This document shows positions 8,394 through 16,322 of a stretch of DNA of 64,000 nucleotides, piece by piece (position 1 is the first letter of the stretch; each line of letters begins with the position of its first letter). Position numbers and translations under genes: made by a program. The stretch is from Sphingopyxis sp. Root154 (lineage in GTDB: Bacteria > Pseudomonadota > Alphaproteobacteria > Sphingomonadales > Sphingomonadaceae): positions 539,865 through 603,864 of the forward strand of contig NZ_LMGI01000002.1 of assembly GCF_001427105.1 (NCBI RefSeq), read 5' to 3'. A model generated the notes under the pieces. That model was not told the DNA's origin. It did not search any database and saw only the letters and a program-made list of their open reading frames with translations.

Positions 8394-9934
8394 GCAACCA
8401 TGCCGCGCTGGATGAATTCGACGACCAGCAGCAAGGCATAGAGGCCGACGAGCGCGCCCCCCCCACTCGCCAGCCAGACGAGTTTCTTGCGCCGGTCGAG
8501 ATGGCGTTCAGCCGTCACGACTTCGGTAATCGATCCGATCACCGGCAGCCCGCTGGCGCGTTCGAGCTTCGCCGCGGTCGCATAGCTGGTGCGCACCTGG
8601 GCGAGACCGAAGGCGGCGCCGATGCCGCCGCCGATGCCCGCGAGCAGCACGAGCGTCAGGAACAGCGGCCGGTTAGGCGCGGCGGGGCTCGTCGGTTTCG
8701 ACGGCGGGTCGAGCAGTTCGATCTTGATCGCGTCGGTTTCGGTCTGCACCTCGCCGCGCATGCGCACCTGTTCGCGCTGCGCGAGCAATTTGTCATACTG
8801 CGCCTTGAACGCGGTATATTCGCCGTTGATCCGGTCATATTCGGCGGCGATGCCAGGGTTCTGGATCTGCTGCGAGGTGATCTTGGCGATGTCGCCGGTG
8901 AGCTGCGCCTTGCGCGACGACAGCGCGCTGACCGTCGCCTGCCGCTCGGCGCGCATCGCGGACAGCGACGCATAGGCCGGGTTCTGCGAATTGCCGCCGC
9001 CACCCGCGCCCCCCGTGCCCTCACGGTCAGCCATGGCTTTCAGCGAGGCGATCTGGCTTTTGAGTGCGATGACGTCGGGGTGCGCGTCGGTCAGTCCGCG
9101 CGCGCGCATCGACGACAGTTCGTTCTGCGCACCGGCAAGCTGCTGGCGCGCGACGCCGCCGCCGACGCTGCCCATGCCGGGGATATTGATCGTCGCCGGA
9201 GTCGAGGAGAGCTGGCCGTTGGCGGCGGCGAGCTGCGCCTGCGCCGACACGAGCTGCGAATCGATCTGGCCGAGTTCGGCGCGCGCGGCTTCGACGCGCT
9301 GCGCCGGCGATCCGCTGCCGCCCGGGATCAGGCCGATATTCTGCGCCTCGAACGCACCACGGCGCGCTTCGACTTCGCGCAGCGCCTTTTCGCGGTCGGC
9401 GATCTGGGCGTCGAGGAATTTCAGCCCCTCGCGCGCGTTCATCCGGCCGCCGCGCAGCTGATCGTCGCGAAACACGGTGATCAGGCTGTCGAGCACGCCC
9501 GAGGCGAGCTTGGCATTGTCGGCATCGGACAGGCTGCCGACCGCGACGCTTGAGGTGATTTCGAAGATATTGTCCTGCTGCGGGATGACCTTGATATTCT
9601 TTTGCAGCATGCCGACCGCGCCGGCCTTTTCGCGCTCGTTCGCGCCGGGGGGGAGCAGGCCGGTGGTCGCCGCGACCTTTTCCATGTTGCGCGCGCTGGT
9701 CAGCGTTTCGCGAATCTGGTCGAGCTGCGGACGCCCGCCGCCAGCCTGCGCGTCGTCGGGCAGGATCTGGTTGACGTCGACGAGCAGGCGCGCGCGGCTG
9801 TCATAGCGGTTCGGGATCGACGCGATCGCCAGCCAGCCGAGGATGCAGATCCCCCACGCCACCGCCAGCACGAGCCACCGGCGCGTCCAGACGCTGTGCA
9901 GCGCTACCCGGAATTCGTCGTAAAGGCTGTTCAT
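8390..9934 (-). CDS. XrtA-system polysaccharide chain-length determinant (Wzz-like, TIGR03007-type)
   Basis: Inner-membrane polysaccharide co-polymerase that sets chain length and works with the autokinase encoded next. The 514-residue protein has a first membrane helix near residues 18-38 (WLVLAVAWGICILGWLAI), a long periplasmic part with coiled-coil stretches (residues about 60-400), and a membrane helix at about 423-447. A second C-terminal hydrophobic segment at about 485-506 is an extra helix compared with E. coli Wzz. The DPPSKPTSPAAPNRP segment just before the second helix is the proline-rich motif typical of the Wzz family. The stop overlaps the GTG of the kinase. The ATG lies 46 bases after the export lipoprotein gene. 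Confidence 0.89.
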   Translation of the reverse strand: MNSLYDEFRVALHSVWTRRWLVLAVAWGICILGWLAIASIPNRYDSRARLLVDVNQILPDDAQAGGGRPQLDQIRETLTSARNMEKVAATTGLLPPGANEREKAGAVGMLQKNIKVIPQQDNIFEITSSVAVGSLSDADNAKLASGVLDSLITVFRDDQLRGGRMNAREGLKFLDAQIADREKALREVEARRGAFEAQNIGLIPGGSGSPAQRVEAARAELGQIDSQLVSAQAQLAAANGQLSSTPATINIPGMGSVGGGVARQQLAGAQNELSSMRARGLTDAHPDVIALKSQIASLKAMADREGTGGAGGGGNSQNPAYASLSAMRAERQATVSALSSRKAQLTGDIAKITSQQIQNPGIAAEYDRINGEYTAFKAQYDKLLAQREQVRMRGEVQTETDAIKIELLDPPSKPTSPAAPNRPLFLTLVLLAGIGGGIGAAFGLAQVRTSYATAAKLERASGLPVIGSITEVVTAERHLDRRKKLVWLASGGGALVGLYALLLVVEFIQRGMVA

Positions 9935-9980
9935 CGCTCGAAATCGATCCTTGGGAGATGGGTGGGTTGGCGGCCTGTGG

Positions 9981-10637
9981 TCAGAACATGCTTTCGGGAA
10001 TGATGATCACATCGCCGGGCTGCAGCCGCACATTCGCCTTGATGTCGCCGCGCTTGATCAGGTCATTAAGCCGCAGGCCGAACTCCTGCTGCTTCCCACT
10101 GCCCTTGTCGAAGCGGACGAGTCGCGCTTTGTTTCCAGCGGCATATTCGCCGAGGCCGCCGACTGCAATCATTGCGTCGAGCACGGTCATGTTGGCGCGG
10201 AACGGGATCGACGCGGGTTTTTCGGTCGCGCCGACGATACGCACCTGCTGCGAGAAGGTGCTGTTGAAGCTCGTGACGATCACGCTGACGATCGGATCGG
10301 TGATATATTGGCTGAGCTGGAGCTTGATGTCCTGTTGCAGCATCGTGGGAGTTTTCCCCACCGCGGGCATGTCGGTGATCAGGGGGGTGGTGATGCGGCC
10401 GTCGGGGCGGACCTGCACCTTGCCGCCGAGTTCGGGGTTGCGCCATACGAAGATCTGGAGCTCGTCGAGCGGGCCGATGATATATTCCTCGCCCGGCCCT
10501 TCCTGATTCTGGACGAAGTTCGCGCTCGGCAGCTGCGGCGCGTTGCCGCCGGCGCCCATGCAGCCCGTCAGCGCGGTCGCGGCGATGCCCGACACGAGCG
10601 CGGCGCGCGCGATAAGGAGCGAGGGGAACGAAGCCAT
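9981..10637 (-). CDS. XrtA-system polysaccharide export lipoprotein (Wza-like, TIGR03027-type)
   Basis: Outer-membrane polysaccharide export protein of 218 residues. A lipoprotein signal ends in the lipobox Leu-Thr-Gly-Cys with Cys26 as the lipidated residue. The polysaccharide export domain follows (EEYIIGPLDELQIFVWRNPE, then VQVRPDGRITTPLITDM), and a SLBB-type segment lies near the C-terminus (VRLQPGDVIIIPESMF). It is shorter than E. coli Wza and lacks the C-terminal amphipathic helix region, so the outer-membrane pore may be completed by the barrel protein encoded three genes on. It is the first gene after a 173-base gap that probably holds the main promoter of the EPS operon. Confidence 0.9.
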   Translation of the reverse strand: MASFPSLLIARAALVSGIAATALTGCMGAGGNAPQLPSANFVQNQEGPGEEYIIGPLDELQIFVWRNPELGGKVQVRPDGRITTPLITDMPAVGKTPTMLQQDIKLQLSQYITDPIVSVIVTSFNSTFSQQVRIVGATEKPASIPFRANMTVLDAMIAVGGLGEYAAGNKARLVRFDKGSGKQQEFGLRLNDLIKRGDIKANVRLQPGDVIIIPESMF

Positions 10638-10810
10638 AATCCATCAACCTTTCGAGCCGTCAGGGGAACCGCGGTCCGGAAACTCCGCGGCGACAGCCAT
10701 TGCGTCAGCTTCCGCCATTGCTCGAAAAGGGTGAACATAATGTTAGTATTGAACTAAGTTTGGACCGCGCTCGTCGCAAACTGTCCTGATAAGGAACAGA
10801 TTCACGCAGC
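10638..10810 (-). promoter_or_regulatory. Candidate promoter/leader region of the EPS export operon
   Basis: This 173-base gap between two genes in the same direction is the only sizeable break in the minus-strand XrtA series. It holds an AT-rich stretch (about 10731-10762) with the small palindrome AACATAATGTT, unusual in this GC-rich DNA. Near the decarboxylase stop there is a weak hairpin (CTGTCCT at 10781-10787 against AGGAACAG at 10792-10799) without a clear T-run. No confident -35/-10 pair was found. It probably separates a ligase/decarboxylase transcript from the export operon, but read-through is possible. Confidence 0.35.
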
Positions 10811-12040
10811 TCAGACGAGCATTTCGCGCGCCGGTCCCTGCCCCAGGAAGGTCGCGGGGCTCGCGCTCGCGCCATAGGCGCCGGCGAGGAAAATCGCGAT
10901 GAGATCGCCGACCTCGGCGCGCGGCAGCGCGACCTGATCGCCGAGGCGGTCGAGCGGGGTGCAGAGGCAGCCGACGACCGAAACGGTTTCGACGGGCTCG
11001 CGGCCGAAGGCGCTCGCAACCGCGATCGGATAGTTGCGGCGGATCACGGTGCCAAAATTGCCGCTCGCCGCGAGCTGGTGGTGGAGGCCGCCGTCGGTGA
11101 CGAGGAAGGTTTCGCCGTGGCTCGTCTTGCGGTCGACGATGCGGGTCAGATAGACCCCCGCCTCGGCGACGAGCCAGCGGCCGAGCTCCATCGCGAAATG
11201 GCTTTTTGCGAGAACCGGATCGCGCGCCGCCAGTGTCTCGCCGAGCGCGTCCCCGACGGCCCGCACATCGACCGGCTTGTCACCGGGGAAATAGGGCACG
11301 CCCATCCCCCCGCCAAGATTGACGAGCGGCGGGGTCTCGCCGATCTCGTTTGCGAGCCGCGCCGCGAGCGCGACCGTCTGCGCCTGCGTATCGGCGATCG
11401 CGGCAGCGTCAAGCGCCTGCGATCCCGCGAAAATATGGAAGCCCTGCCAGTCGGCACCCGTATCGATCAGGCGCCGCACCAATGCCGGAACCTCCGCGGC
11501 ATCGACCCCGAAGGGCTTGGCGCCGCCGCCCATCTTCATGCCCGACCCCTTGAGGTCGAAGTCGGGATTGACGCGCACTGCGAGGCTGGGCGTGAGGCCG
11601 AGATGATCGGCGATCGACAGCGCGCGCACCGCCTCGCCCGCCGATTCAAGATTGAGCGTCGCGCCGGCGGTGATCGTCGCTTCGAGTTCGCGGTCGCGCT
11701 TGCCGGGGCCGGCAAAGCTGATGTCGCCCGCCGGCATCCCGCTGGCGAGCGCGGCCTTGAGCTCGCCGCCCGAGGCGACGTCGAAGCCGTCGACCAGCCG
11801 CGCCATGAAGGCGAGCAAGGGCGCGTAGGGGTTCGCCTTCATCGCATAATGGAGCTGCACCCCGCCGGGCATCGCGGCGCGCCATTCGGCGACGCGCGCG
11901 GTGAGCATCGCACTGTCGTAAGCGAACAGCGGCGTATCGCCCGCGACGTCGGCGAGCGCCTCGGCACGGTCGCCGCCGATGAGCAGCATTCCGCTGACAT
12001 CGGCGCGGAAACCGGGCGGGATCGGGCCATGCGGTTTCAT
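10811..12040 (-). CDS. PLP-dependent decarboxylase, exosortase A-associated (TIGR03099-type)
   Basis: Fold-type III pyridoxal-phosphate decarboxylase related to diaminopimelate/ornithine decarboxylases, 409 residues. The PLP lysine lies in HYAMKANPY (about residue 67). The glycine-rich phosphate loop is in LVNLGGGMGVPY, and the catalytic cysteine from the partner subunit is in VVGCLCTPLD near residue 355. The start is set by the ATGA overlap with the acyl-CoA ligase stop, although the frame is open further upstream. In the family this gene occurs almost only in exosortase/EPS loci and is sometimes fused to the ligase. The product would be an amine, perhaps one that is coupled to an acyl group or to the polysaccharide; the amino-acid substrate is unknown. 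Confidence 0.9.
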   Translation of the reverse strand: MKPHGPIPPGFRADVSGMLLIGGDRAEALADVAGDTPLFAYDSAMLTARVAEWRAAMPGGVQLHYAMKANPYAPLLAFMARLVDGFDVASGGELKAALASGMPAGDISFAGPGKRDRELEATITAGATLNLESAGEAVRALSIADHLGLTPSLAVRVNPDFDLKGSGMKMGGGAKPFGVDAAEVPALVRRLIDTGADWQGFHIFAGSQALDAAAIADTQAQTVALAARLANEIGETPPLVNLGGGMGVPYFPGDKPVDVRAVGDALGETLAARDPVLAKSHFAMELGRWLVAEAGVYLTRIVDRKTSHGETFLVTDGGLHHQLAASGNFGTVIRRNYPIAVASAFGREPVETVSVVGCLCTPLDRLGDQVALPRAEVGDLIAIFLAGAYGASASPATFLGQGPAREMLV

Positions 12041-13569
12041 GCCGTCAACTCCTTGGCCCAATCGGCGGCAATCGCCACTCGGTCGAGCTTGCCATTGGGA
12101 TTGCGCGGCAGGGCCTCGCGCCATTCGATCGCCTGCGGCTGCATGAAATTGGGCAGATTGTGACGCAGGTAGGCCGCCAGCCCTTCCGCATCGGCGACGC
12201 CGTCCTTGCCGCGCACGATCAGGATGATGGCGGCACCGAGCCGCGGATCGGGCACGCCGAACGCGACAGCTTCGTAGATCAGGCCCGATGCGACCGCGAC
12301 ATCCTCGACCTCGGTCGGGCTGACGCGATTGCCCGCGGTCTTGATCATCGCATCATCGCGGCCGACGAAATAGAGAAGGTGATTGGCGTCGCGGCGCACG
12401 GTGTCGCCCGACCACACCGCCATGCCGCCATAGCGCGACGCGCGCGGCGCGGGTTTGAAACGCTGCGCAGTGCGCTCGTCGTCCTGCCAATAGCCTTTGG
12501 CGACGAGCGGCCCGCAATGAACGAGCTCGCCCGGTTCGTCGTCGGTGGTGATCGTCCCGTCGGGCCGGCACACCAATATTTCGGCATGCGGGATCGCGCG
12601 GCCCATCGAGGTCGGATGATCGGCAACGAATTTCGGGTCGAGATAGGTTGAACGAAACGCCTCGGTCAGCCCGTACATCGGATAAATATCGGCAGCCGGA
12701 AATGTCGTCCGCATCGCGTCAATCAGCGACGGCGTGAGCGCGCCGCCGCTGTTGGTCAGGCGTTTCAGACAGGCGGCCGTTTCGGCGGGCCATTCGGCCT
12801 CGACCAATTGCACCCAAAGCGGCGGCACACCCGCGAGCGTCGTCGCCCCGTGCCGCGCCACCGCCTTCACGACGTCACGCGCGGTCAGATAGTCGAGCGG
12901 CGCAACCGCCGCGCCCGCATACCAGCTCGAAAGCAACTGGTTCTGCCCATAATCGAAGCTGAGCGGGAGAACGGCGAGCACGCGGTCGTCCGGAACGATC
13001 TTGAGATAGGAGGCGACGCTTTCGGCGCCGAGCCACAGGTTCGCATGGCTGAGCATCACGCCCTTGGGCCGCCCGGTCGAGCCGCTGGTGTAGAGGATGG
13101 CGGCGAGATCGTCGGGCTCGGCGATCGAGGGCGGCAGCCCCTGCCCGCCCGAATCAATCACTTCCTCGCCGACCTTCAGATCCTGCACCACGCATTCGCC
13201 GGGCAGGCCATCGCCGAGCATCTCGGCGCGCGCGCTATTGGTAACGAGCAATTTCGCGCCGCTGTCCGACAGGATATGCGTCACCTGCGGCCCCTTGAGC
13301 AGCGGATTGACCGGCACATGGATCAGCCCGGCGCGCGCCGCGGCGAGCGGCATCAGGCAGGCGAGCCGCGTCTTGGCGCTCCAGCTCGCGACGCGCTCGC
13401 CCGGACCGCCGGCTTGTTCGAGCAGCCATGACGCCAGCCGTCCGACGCCGGCGTCGAGTTCGGCGAAGGTCGTGACCCGATCGCCGATCAGCAGCGCAGC
13501 CGCGTCCGGCGCGCCGCGGCGGGCGAGATGGTCGATCGGCTTGGAAGATGTGTTTTCGGCTTTGGTCAT
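12037..13569 (-). CDS. Acyl-CoA ligase (AMP-forming), exosortase A-associated (TIGR03098-type)
   Basis: ANL-superfamily adenylating enzyme of 510 residues that would activate a carboxylate with ATP and pass it to CoA or to the acyl carrier protein encoded divergently nearby. The AMP-binding P-loop is TSGSTGRPKG (residues 161-170). The middle motif is YPMYGLTEAFRSTYL, and the C-terminal domain ends with RNPNGKLDR, whose Lys494 is the usual adenylation lysine. It is translationally coupled to the decarboxylase (ATGA). The ATG has no obvious Shine-Dalgarno and lies only 35 bases from the divergent GNAT gene, so the two transcripts must start in a very compact shared promoter region. The acid substrate is not known. 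Confidence 0.9.
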   Translation of the reverse strand: MTKAENTSSKPIDHLARRGAPDAAALLIGDRVTTFAELDAGVGRLASWLLEQAGGPGERVASWSAKTRLACLMPLAAARAGLIHVPVNPLLKGPQVTHILSDSGAKLLVTNSARAEMLGDGLPGECVVQDLKVGEEVIDSGGQGLPPSIAEPDDLAAILYTSGSTGRPKGVMLSHANLWLGAESVASYLKIVPDDRVLAVLPLSFDYGQNQLLSSWYAGAAVAPLDYLTARDVVKAVARHGATTLAGVPPLWVQLVEAEWPAETAACLKRLTNSGGALTPSLIDAMRTTFPAADIYPMYGLTEAFRSTYLDPKFVADHPTSMGRAIPHAEILVCRPDGTITTDDEPGELVHCGPLVAKGYWQDDERTAQRFKPAPRASRYGGMAVWSGDTVRRDANHLLYFVGRDDAMIKTAGNRVSPTEVEDVAVASGLIYEAVAFGVPDPRLGAAIILIVRGKDGVADAEGLAAYLRHNLPNFMQPQAIEWREALPRNPNGKLDRVAIAADWAKELTA

Positions 13570-13604
13570 CGGCTGTTAGGACAGGAGTGATAGAGGGCGG
13601 CACC

Positions 13605-14594
13605 ATGCAAGGGAACGGTGAACATCACGCTAATGATGATACGGCGCATGCCGCAGGCTTCGCCGCGCCCTTCGATCGCGCCCTATGGTTCGATCTGCTG
13701 GCGGCGCACGGCTTTGCGGGTGCGGGCCGGTTCGATGCGCGCGGAGACGTCGGGACGACGACCGCCTGGCTGCCGCTCCGTATTGAAAAGCCGGGGCATC
13801 TGGCCGGTCTGACGAATTGGTACAGCTTTGCGATCCGACCGCTTTATTCGGGCGGCTACGACCATGATATCGCGCTCGTGCAGCTTTTTCACAATCTGCG
13901 GGGCCAAGCCGCACAGCTGTCGCTGCATCCGGTCCGCGACGATGAGCATCAAGACATCGTCGCGGCGCTGCGCCACGCCGGCTGGTGGGCGAAAGCGACG
14001 CTTGGCGGCGACCGGCATTGGCTCGATCTGGGCGAGATGGATCATGACGCCTGGTGGGCGAGCCGGCCCGGCGCGCTGCGCAATACCGTCCAGCGCAAGG
14101 CGAAGAAGGGCGTGGTCGATATCCAGCTGCTCACCGATTTCGATCCCGGAAGCTGGGCTGCTTACGAACAAATCTATGCCGCGAGCTGGAAGCCGGAGGA
14201 AGGCGACCCCGCGCTGCTGCGCGCCTTTGCTGAAATGGAAAATGCGCGCGGCACCTTCCGCATGGGGATCGCGCGCATCGATGGCATACCCGTCGCCGCG
14301 CAGTTCTGGACCGTCGAGGACGGCACCGCCTTCATCCACAAGCTGGCGCATGTCGAAGACAGTTTGAAAGCCTCGCCCGGCACCCTGCTGTCGGCGGCGC
14401 TGTTCCGCCATGTGATCGAAGTCGATGGCGTGAAGCGCGTCGATTTCGGCACCGGCAACGACGGATACAAGCGCGACTGGATGAACCGGCACGACCCGCT
14501 GTGGCGCATCGAGGCTTTCAATCCGTCGCGCGTCGCGGCATGGGGTCCGGCATTGAAGGCATTCGCCCGTTCGCTGCTCAGGAAAAACTCATGA
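13605..14594 (+). CDS. GNAT/FemAB-fold acyltransferase of the XrtA locus
   Basis: A 329-residue protein of the Acetyltransf_6 (BioF2-like) type. The C-terminal GNAT fold is visible in RMGIARIDGIPVAAQFWTV, then AFIHKLAHVEDSLKASPGTL, then VDFGTGNDGYKRDWM, the same end motif seen in FemAB-like proteins of polysaccharide loci. It probably transfers an acyl or aminoacyl group onto a sugar amine or a linker. The start ATG follows GAGGGCGG by a normal distance; upstream in-frame codons would run into the divergent ligase promoter. Its stop overlaps the acyl carrier protein start as ATGA, which ties the two functionally: the carrier may hold the group that this enzyme transfers. That link is inference from gene order. 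Confidence 0.82.
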   Translation: MQGNGEHHANDDTAHAAGFAAPFDRALWFDLLAAHGFAGAGRFDARGDVGTTTAWLPLRIEKPGHLAGLTNWYSFAIRPLYSGGYDHDIALVQLFHNLRGQAAQLSLHPVRDDEHQDIVAALRHAGWWAKATLGGDRHWLDLGEMDHDAWWASRPGALRNTVQRKAKKGVVDIQLLTDFDPGSWAAYEQIYAASWKPEEGDPALLRAFAEMENARGTFRMGIARIDGIPVAAQFWTVEDGTAFIHKLAHVEDSLKASPGTLLSAALFRHVIEVDGVKRVDFGTGNDGYKRDWMNRHDPLWRIEAFNPSRVAAWGPALKAFARSLLRKNS

Positions 14595-14857
14595 CCGAAG
14601 CCAACACCGTCGACGCCACTCTTCGCGCCCTGCTTGCCGACGTGCTTGGGCTCGGCGAAGCGCGCGCCGCCGCGCTGACCGAAGACAGCGGCCTGTTCGG
14701 CGAGCTGCCCGAATTTGATTCGATGGCGGTCGCGACGGTGCTGACCGAAATGGAAGACCGGCTGGGCATCCTCATCGACGATGACGAGATCGATGGCGAA
14801 ATCTTTGAAACCTACGGAAATTTGCTCGCCTTTTCGCAGCGCAAAGTGACCGGCTGA
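14591..14857 (+). CDS. Acyl carrier protein of the XrtA locus
   Basis: An 88-residue acidic carrier protein. The 4'-phosphopantetheine attachment serine is Ser44 in EFDSMAVATVL, followed by the recognition helix (LTEMEDRLGILIDDDEI). It differs from fatty-acid AcpP in length and in having FDSM in place of LDSL. It is coupled by ATGA to the GNAT gene upstream, and the hydrolase gene follows 14 bases later. Exosortase-associated carriers of this kind are thought to hold an acyl or aminoacyl intermediate made by the neighbouring AMP ligase. No dedicated phosphopantetheinyl transferase is in the window, so the housekeeping enzyme would have to load it. Confidence 0.9.
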   Translation: MTEANTVDATLRALLADVLGLGEARAAALTEDSGLFGELPEFDSMAVATVLTEMEDRLGILIDDDEIDGEIFETYGNLLAFSQRKVTG

Positions 14858-14871
14858 GCCCGGATGCGCGC

Positions 14872-15540
14872 ATGAGCGAACATCGATTGCGCATCGACCC
14901 CGCGGGCACGCCCCGCGCCACCATCCTGATCGTCCCGCCGCTGTTCGAGGAAGCGAACCGTACGCGCCGCACGCTGGTGCTCGCAATGCGCGCGCTGGCG
15001 ACCGACGGGTTCGCGGCGGTACTGCCCGACCTGCCAGGGCAGAATGAGAGCCTTGTTCCGCTGGTCGAGGTCGATCTGGTTCGCTGGCAGGATGCGCTTG
15101 CCAAAGCCGTATCCGGAATCGCTGGCCCGGTGATCGTCGCTTCGCTCCGCGGAGGCGCGCTGATCGATCATAAGGCGAAAGCCGCGGCATGGTGGCGCCT
15201 TGCCCCCGTCGGCGGCGCGTCGCTGCTCCGCACGTTGATGCGCGCGCGCGTGAGCGCCGACCGTGAAGCCGGCATCGCCTCTTCGCTTGAAGGTCTTCAG
15301 GAAGAAGCGAAAACCGCGCCGCTGTTGCTCGCTGGCAATCGCCTGTCATCCGCCATGATCATGCAACTCGGCGCGAGCGAGGCTCAAGTGGTGGAGCCTC
15401 TGCGCAGCGCCGGCCTCGGCGCCGACGGCATCGCCGGAACGCCGTTGTGGCTCCGCGCCGAGCCGGGCGAGGATGCCGCGATGTCGGCGGCGATTGCCGC
15501 CGACATCGCGGCATGGAGCAAGACATGCGGCATCAGTTGA
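14872..15540 (+). CDS. Hydrolase 2, exosortase A system-associated (TIGR03101-type alpha/beta hydrolase)
   Basis: A 222-residue alpha/beta-hydrolase-fold protein. The oxyanion segment is TILIVPPLFEEANRTRR, and the candidate nucleophile elbow is VASLRGG with Ser91, which departs from the usual Gly-X-Ser-X-Gly because Ala precedes the Ser. The family annotated as 'hydrolase 2' is found only with exosortase loci and has no known substrate. It could release or edit the group held on the carrier protein (a thioesterase-like role), which is inference from the neighbours. Its 3' end overlaps the next gene by 16 bases, so the two hydrolases are probably made together. A weak ribosome site (GAGCCCGG) precedes the ATG. 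Confidence 0.83.
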   Translation: MSEHRLRIDPAGTPRATILIVPPLFEEANRTRRTLVLAMRALATDGFAAVLPDLPGQNESLVPLVEVDLVRWQDALAKAVSGIAGPVIVASLRGGALIDHKAKAAAWWRLAPVGGASLLRTLMRARVSADREAGIASSLEGLQEEAKTAPLLLAGNRLSSAMIMQLGASEAQVVEPLRSAGLGADGIAGTPLWLRAEPGEDAAMSAAIAADIAAWSKTCGIS

Positions 15541-16322
15541 GTTTCGATTGCGACGGCGCGGCGCTCGCCGCGAGTCTCGACGACTCGCCGGGCACGACCG
15601 GGCTGCTGATCGTGTCGGGCGGCAATGAAATCCGCAGCGGCGCGCACCGCGGGATGGCGATGCTGGCGGCGCGGATCGCCGACGCGGGGCATCCGGTGTT
15701 TCGTTTCGACCGGCGTGGGGTCGGCGACAGCGAAGGCGCGAACGGCGGCTTCGAGGGCAGCGGGCCCGATATCGCCGCGGCGATTGCGGCGTTTCGCGAG
15801 GCGGCGCCGCACGTGAAGCGCATCATCGGCTTCGGCAATTGCGACGCGGCGAGCGCGTTGTTGCTGCATCAGCCGCTGGCGCTCGATGGGCTGATCGTCG
15901 CCAATCCGTGGACTTACGACAGTGACGCCGACGAAACCGAGGAGCCCGCGCTGCCGCCAGCTTCGGCGATCCGCGCGCGCTATCTGGCGCGGCTGAAGGA
16001 TCCGAAAAGCCTGCTGCGGCTGATCAAGGGCGAGGTCGATTTTCGGAAACTGTTCCGCGGGCTTTCGGCGCTCAAGGCGTCTACGCCCACCGCCGCTCCC
16101 GATAGTCTCGCGGCGCGGATCGATCATGCGGTGGCCGAACTCGGTCCGCCCGCTACAATCCTGCTCGCGACCAACGACCGGACGGCGCAGGCGTTCATCG
16201 AAAACTGCCCGTCGGCGCTAAACCGCCTTCCGGTGGAACGTCTCGCCAGCCCGTCGCACAGCTTTGCCGGCGATGACGGCGCATGGTTGGCCGACCGGAT
16301 TTTGGCGGTTCTTGCCGCTTAG
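15525..16322 (+). CDS. Hydrolase 1, exosortase A system-associated (TIGR03100-type alpha/beta hydrolase)
   Basis: A 265-residue alpha/beta-hydrolase-fold protein. The start MRHQLSFDCDG and the segment IVSGGNEIRSGAHRGM match the hydr1 subfamily of exosortase loci. The position of the serine nucleophile is taken by Cys106 in GFGNCDAAS, so it may be a cysteine thioesterase or acyltransferase rather than an ordinary esterase. The ATG at 15525 is preceded by GGAGC at a good distance, which favours it over the ATG at 15513. The last bases overlap the trxB stop tail to tail. Substrate unknown; the pairing with hydrolase 2 and an acyl carrier protein points to handling of a thioester. Confidence 0.84.
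   Translation: MRHQLSFDCDGAALAASLDDSPGTTGLLIVSGGNEIRSGAHRGMAMLAARIADAGHPVFRFDRRGVGDSEGANGGFEGSGPDIAAAIAAFREAAPHVKRIIGFGNCDAASALLLHQPLALDGLIVANPWTYDSDADETEEPALPPASAIRARYLARLKDPKSLLRLIKGEVDFRKLFRGLSALKASTPTAAPDSLAARIDHAVAELGPPATILLATNDRTAQAFIENCPSALNRLPVERLASPSHSFAGDDGAWLADRILAVLAA

Noticed and set aside
10734..10756. Possible second LexA box (two GAAC elements)
   Set aside because: The spacing is 14 bases instead of 7, so it does not fit the operator.
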